A stretch of 8,775 bases of DNA. Origin: Solirubrobacterales bacterium. GTDB taxonomy: Bacteria; Actinomycetota; Thermoleophilia; Solirubrobacterales; 70-9. Position 1 is the first letter of the stretch. Each line of letters begins with the position of its first letter. Below, piece after piece: positions 6,450-8,775 of this stretch. The position numbers and the translations under genes were made by a program. Location: contig JAUQWL010000229.1 in assembly GCA_030835185.1 (NCBI GenBank), positions 1-8,775 of the forward strand. Reading direction: 5' to 3'. The notes under the pieces are model-generated. The model had not been told where the DNA came from. It saw nothing but the letters and a program-made list of their open reading frames with translations, and made no database searches.

Positions 6450-7457
6450 TCACCCGCCGGTCGAGGCCCTGACCAGCAGCTCGGTATCGACCTGGACCGA
6501 CTGCGACCCGGCATCCGGGTCGAGGATCGCATCGATCAGGATCGTCACCGCGGTCTGGGCCAGCTCCACCGGCTTCTCGTCGATCGTAGTCAGCGGCGGT
6601 GACGTCGAGCGGGCGATGTGACCGTCGCTGCAGGTGGCGATGAACATGTCCCGTGGGACGCCCGCTCCGACTGCGGCAGCCCGCTCCAGAAGCGCTTCCG
6701 CAAGGGTGTCGATAGTCGCGTAAACCGCTTCCGGACGGCCGGGGCGGGTGACGATCCCTTCGACAGCGACCCCTGCATCGGATGGCTCGGGACTGTCGGC
6801 CATGACCACTCGCGGCTCCAGCTCATGACGGGAACACCAGTCAAGGTAGGCGTCGATGCTGTCCTGCTGGAACGAATCGATCGGTTCGGCCGCCAGCAGG
6901 GCGATCGAGCGGGCACCCTTTTCGTTGAAGTGGTCGAGGACTTCGAACGTAGCGCGCGTGTAATCGTTGTCGACCAGCAGTTCCGGCCCCGCCTCGGGGC
7001 CGATCCGGTCGAGCCGCCGTCCGATGGTGACCACCGGACGGCCGATCCGGTCGAATGTTGCGATGGTCGGATCGTCGTGGGAGGGATCGACCACCACCGC
7101 ACCGTCCACCGCCACCCGGTCGAGGCTTTCTGAGGGCGAGGCCACCAGCAGTCCGTAGTCGAGTTCGAGCGCGCGGGCGGCCGCAGCGCCAAGCAGCCTG
7201 AAGAAATACTCGACCGAGCTGACGACTTCGGGCACCTGGCGAATTGCCGGCATCGCGATCGAGATCAGCTGTGTCCTCCCTCCGACCAGCGACCGCGCGG
7301 TTGCGTTGGGCACATATCCCAGTGCGGCGGCGCTCGCTTTGACCCGTTCGCGCGTCTCCTCGGACATCCTTCCCTTGTCGCGCAGGGCGAGTGAAACCGT
7401 TGCCGCCGAGACCCCGGTTTCGCGGGCGATGTCGGTGATGCTGGGCAGCCGCTTCAT
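6450..7457 (-). CDS. LacI-family transcriptional regulator
   Basis: This 335-residue protein has the usual length and layout of the LacI/GalR family. The N-terminal helix-turn-helix, ITDIARETGVSAATVSLAL, is at residues 7-25, followed by SEETRERVKASAAALGYVPN and the hinge helix NATARSLVGG (51-60). A periplasmic-binding-like effector domain follows (about 62-335), containing VDGAVVVDP, GRPVVTIGRR, LLVDND, RSIALLA, VYATIDTLAEALL and PLTTIDEKPVELA. The stretch between LLVASPS and VDG is shorter than in classical members. The effector is unknown. The ATG at 7457 is chosen because the HTH begins a few residues later; a GTG directly before it (7460) is in frame, and neither start has a Shine-Dalgarno. 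The gene is divergent from an amidohydrolase across 168 bp that hold a LacI-type palindrome. Control of that enzyme gene, and probably of itself, is inferred. Confidence 0.93.
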   Translation of the reverse strand: MKRLPSITDIARETGVSAATVSLALRDKGRMSEETRERVKASAAALGYVPNATARSLVGGRTQLISIAMPAIRQVPEVVSSVEYFFRLLGAAAARALELDYGLLVASPSESLDRVAVDGAVVVDPSHDDPTIATFDRIGRPVVTIGRRLDRIGPEAGPELLVDNDYTRATFEVLDHFNEKGARSIALLAAEPIDSFQQDSIDAYLDWCSRHELEPRVVMADSPEPSDAGVAVEGIVTRPGRPEAVYATIDTLAEALLERAAAVGAGVPRDMFIATCSDGHIARSTSPPLTTIDEKPVELAQTAVTILIDAILDPDAGSQSVQVDTELLVRASTGG

Positions 7458-7471
7458 CACTTCAGAGGATA
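7458..7471 (-). promoter_or_regulatory. TANNNT box just upstream of the LacI start, possible leaderless promoter
   Basis: On the minus strand TATCCT (7471-7466) would place transcription start at about 7459-7460, on an in-frame GTG directly before the ATG. A weak -35 (CCGACG) lies 17 nt upstream. There is no Shine-Dalgarno. This is suggestive only. Confidence 0.3.
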
Positions 7472-7543
7472 GAGAGGGCAGGCCGGGACGTCGGTCACGT
7501 TCAGACCGGGACGACGGTCGCCTCTGCACGCGGACGGGAATTC

Positions 7544-7561
7544 TGCTAAAACGTTTGACCA
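7544..7561. promoter_or_regulatory. LacI-type operator over promoter-like sequence
   Basis: TGCTAAAACGTTTGACCA is an 18-bp palindrome with 7 of 9 base pairs matching around a central CG, the form expected for LacI/GalR-family operators (core AAACGTTT). It overlaps TTGACC (7555-7560), a good -35 for the amidohydrolase gene, and also an extended -10-like TGCTAAAAC (7544-7552). No strong -10 lies 17 nt beyond the TTGACC. Either reading places a bound repressor on RNA polymerase contacts, giving repression of the plus-strand gene about 65 bp downstream. Confidence 0.6.
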
Positions 7562-7625
7562 TTACCGGGGGCCCGGATCGCCGGTGCCACAGGGAAACGA
7601 AGAAATGAACGGAGAGGATGCTCAG

Positions 7626-8775
7626 ATGACTCGCGGAAGACTGAAGTTGCTCGTACTGGCAGCCCTGATCGTGCTCGGCCTTTCTGTGCCCGGCCCGGTG
7701 GGGGCCATGACTCCGGCCGACACCGTCTACAGAAACGGAACGGTCCTGACCATGGACCCGGAACATCCGACCGGCCGGGCCGTCGCCGTGAGAAACGGAA
7801 AGATCGCCTGGGTGGGCCCGAGCAAGGGCGCCTCGGAGTTCACCGGCCGGAAAACACGGGTCGTCAACCTGAAGGGCAAGACGGTGATGCCAGGCCTGAT
7901 CGACGGCCACGCCCACCCGCTCGCCGGTGGCGACATCCTCGACGACTGCGACCTCGAAAACATCGAGGCGACCATTCCGGACCTGATTGCCGTGATTTCA
8001 GAATGCGACGCGGCAGACCCCGCAACGGACGACAAGGACTGGCTGCTGGTCTCCAACTGGAGTCCGGTCGGCCTGCTGCCCCCCGGGACCGAGGCAACCC
8101 GACAGGATCTCGATGCCGCTTTCCCGCACCGTCCGGTCTACGTCCAGGGATCTGACTTCCACAACTCCTGGGTGAATTCACGCGCGCTGGAACTGGCCGG
8201 CGTCAGCAAGGACACCCCCGACCCGAGCGGCGGCACGTTCGTCCGTGAGCCCGACGGAACCCCGACCGGTCTGCTGATCGACGACGCCCAGTGGGTCGTC
8301 AACGATGCCGTCCCGCCCAAGAAGTTCAGCGAGACCGTGGCCGACGGACGGCGTGCGGTCAGGGCTATGAACGGCTCGGGAATCACGACCGCAACCGACG
8401 CCGCCGCGAGTGAGGAAACCCTCAAGGTCTGGGCAGCACTCGCAAGGAAGGGCCAGATGTCGCTGCGGATGAACTCGATGGCGATCATCGACAGCGGGAT
8501 GCCGGTGAACAAAGCCGTGGCCTACTTCAAACGCCTGGAGCGCAAGTACTCGAAGGGCCGCAACCGTGTCCCGGGAATCAAGATGCTGGTCGACGGGGTG
8601 ATCGAGTACCCGGCGCAGACCGCCGCCCTGCTCGAGCCGTACCTGGTCGATGAAGGTGGCGAGATGGTCCCCGGCACATCGAAGGGCGATCTCTACTTCA
8701 ACCGGAATCGACTGACTGCGATGGTCAGGCGCTTCGACTCGATGAAGAAGCTGATCCACATGCATACGATCGGCG
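7626..8775 (+). CDS. Exported YtcJ-like amidohydrolase (3' end cut by window edge)
   Basis: The frame is open for 383 codons to the window edge, so the C-terminal part is missing. Residues 1-27 form a signal peptide: basic TRGRLK, hydrophobic LLVLAALIVLGL, and a PGPVGA end. Next comes the small beta domain of amidohydrolases, with DTVYRNGTVLTMDP, VAVRNGKIAWVG and KGKTVMPGLIDGHAHPL. HAH is the metal-binding HxH. Further marks of the YtcJ/amidohydrolase 3 family (PF07969) are WLLVSNWSP, DFHNSWVNSRALEL, GTPTGLL, IKMLVDGVIEY, TAALLEPY and, at the very edge, the start of an HMHTIG motif. These are metal-dependent hydrolases of amide or related bonds; the substrate is unknown. GGAGAGG lies about 7 nt before ATG 7626. 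An in-frame ATG at 7605 is possible but spoils the signal peptide less neatly. The gene is divergent from the LacI repressor, with an operator between them. Confidence 0.9.
   Translation, partial: MTRGRLKLLVLAALIVLGLSVPGPVGAMTPADTVYRNGTVLTMDPEHPTGRAVAVRNGKIAWVGPSKGASEFTGRKTRVVNLKGKTVMPGLIDGHAHPLAGGDILDDCDLENIEATIPDLIAVISECDAADPATDDKDWLLVSNWSPVGLLPPGTEATRQDLDAAFPHRPVYVQGSDFHNSWVNSRALELAGVSKDTPDPSGGTFVREPDGTPTGLLIDDAQWVVNDAVPPKKFSETVADGRRAVRAMNGSGITTATDAAASEETLKVWAALARKGQMSLRMNSMAIIDSGMPVNKAVAYFKRLERKYSKGRNRVPGIKMLVDGVIEYPAQTAALLEPYLVDEGGEMVPGTSKGDLYFNRNRLTAMVRRFDSMKKLIHMHTIG

Noticed and set aside
5069..6472. Plus-strand open frame of 467 codons opposite the SQR-like gene
   Set aside because: The minus-strand protein has FAD motifs and SQR cysteines, while this frame shows no coherent domain or ribosome binding site.
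6233..6532. Upstream extension of the SQR-like protein to 6532
   Set aside because: The added 100 residues are Arg-rich and lack similarity to the family; they also run into the LacI gene. The Rossmann motif directly follows the ATG at 6232.
7504..7519. GACCG/CGGTC inverted repeat with 6-nt spacer near the LacI start
   Set aside because: Five-base arms are weak in this base composition, and the 7544-7561 palindrome is a much better fit to a LacI operator.
7458..7916. Upstream extension of the LacI protein to 7916
   Set aside because: It would run through the operator and the amidohydrolase start on the other strand, and the HTH of this family always begins within a few residues of the true start.

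Overview
The window is GC-rich, gene-dense bacterial DNA. A GTG start, several starts without a clear Shine-Dalgarno, a DUF7144-type membrane protein and a MalT-like LuxR regulator all point to a high-GC actinobacterium. Thermoleophilia/Solirubrobacterales would fit, but this is inference: no rRNA or other phylogenetic marker is present. I see no tRNA, rRNA, CRISPR array, insertion sequence, phage gene or toxin-antitoxin pair.

Layout. At the left edge a small four-helix membrane protein (minus strand, cut by the window edge) is divergent from a large ATP-binding LuxR regulator (495-2828, plus). Next is an AI-2E-family multi-helix membrane protein (2901-4085, plus). It converges on a tightly packed minus-strand operon, which in transcription order encodes an SQR-like FAD/NAD(P) oxidoreductase (6232-4973), a DsrC/TusE-family sulfur-carrier protein (4976-4659) and a DsrE2-type (DrsE_2) protein (4648-4133). 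After a GC-rich spacer comes a LacI-family repressor (7457-6450, minus). It is divergent from a secreted or lipid-facing YtcJ-like amidohydrolase (from 7626, plus) that runs off the right edge.

How the genes work together. The three sulfur genes are joined by an ATGA stop/start overlap and by a Shine-Dalgarno that overlaps a stop codon, so they are very probably made and used together. The flavoprotein keeps both SQR-type redox cysteines. The DsrC-like protein keeps only its penultimate cysteine and has Ala where the second redox cysteine of true DsrC lies. The DsrE2 protein keeps its single cysteine. This looks like a sulfane-sulfur oxidation and transfer relay that does not need DsrAB, and it is the most interesting part of the window. 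The LacI repressor and the amidohydrolase form a second unit around a good LacI-type palindrome (7544-7561) lying on promoter-like sequence. The LuxR regulator and the AI-2E-type protein are adjacent on one strand, but nothing in the sequence proves a functional link.

No clearly novel defence or mobile system is visible. The findings concern the sulfur relay, its leader region, the LacI operator and possible leaderless translation.
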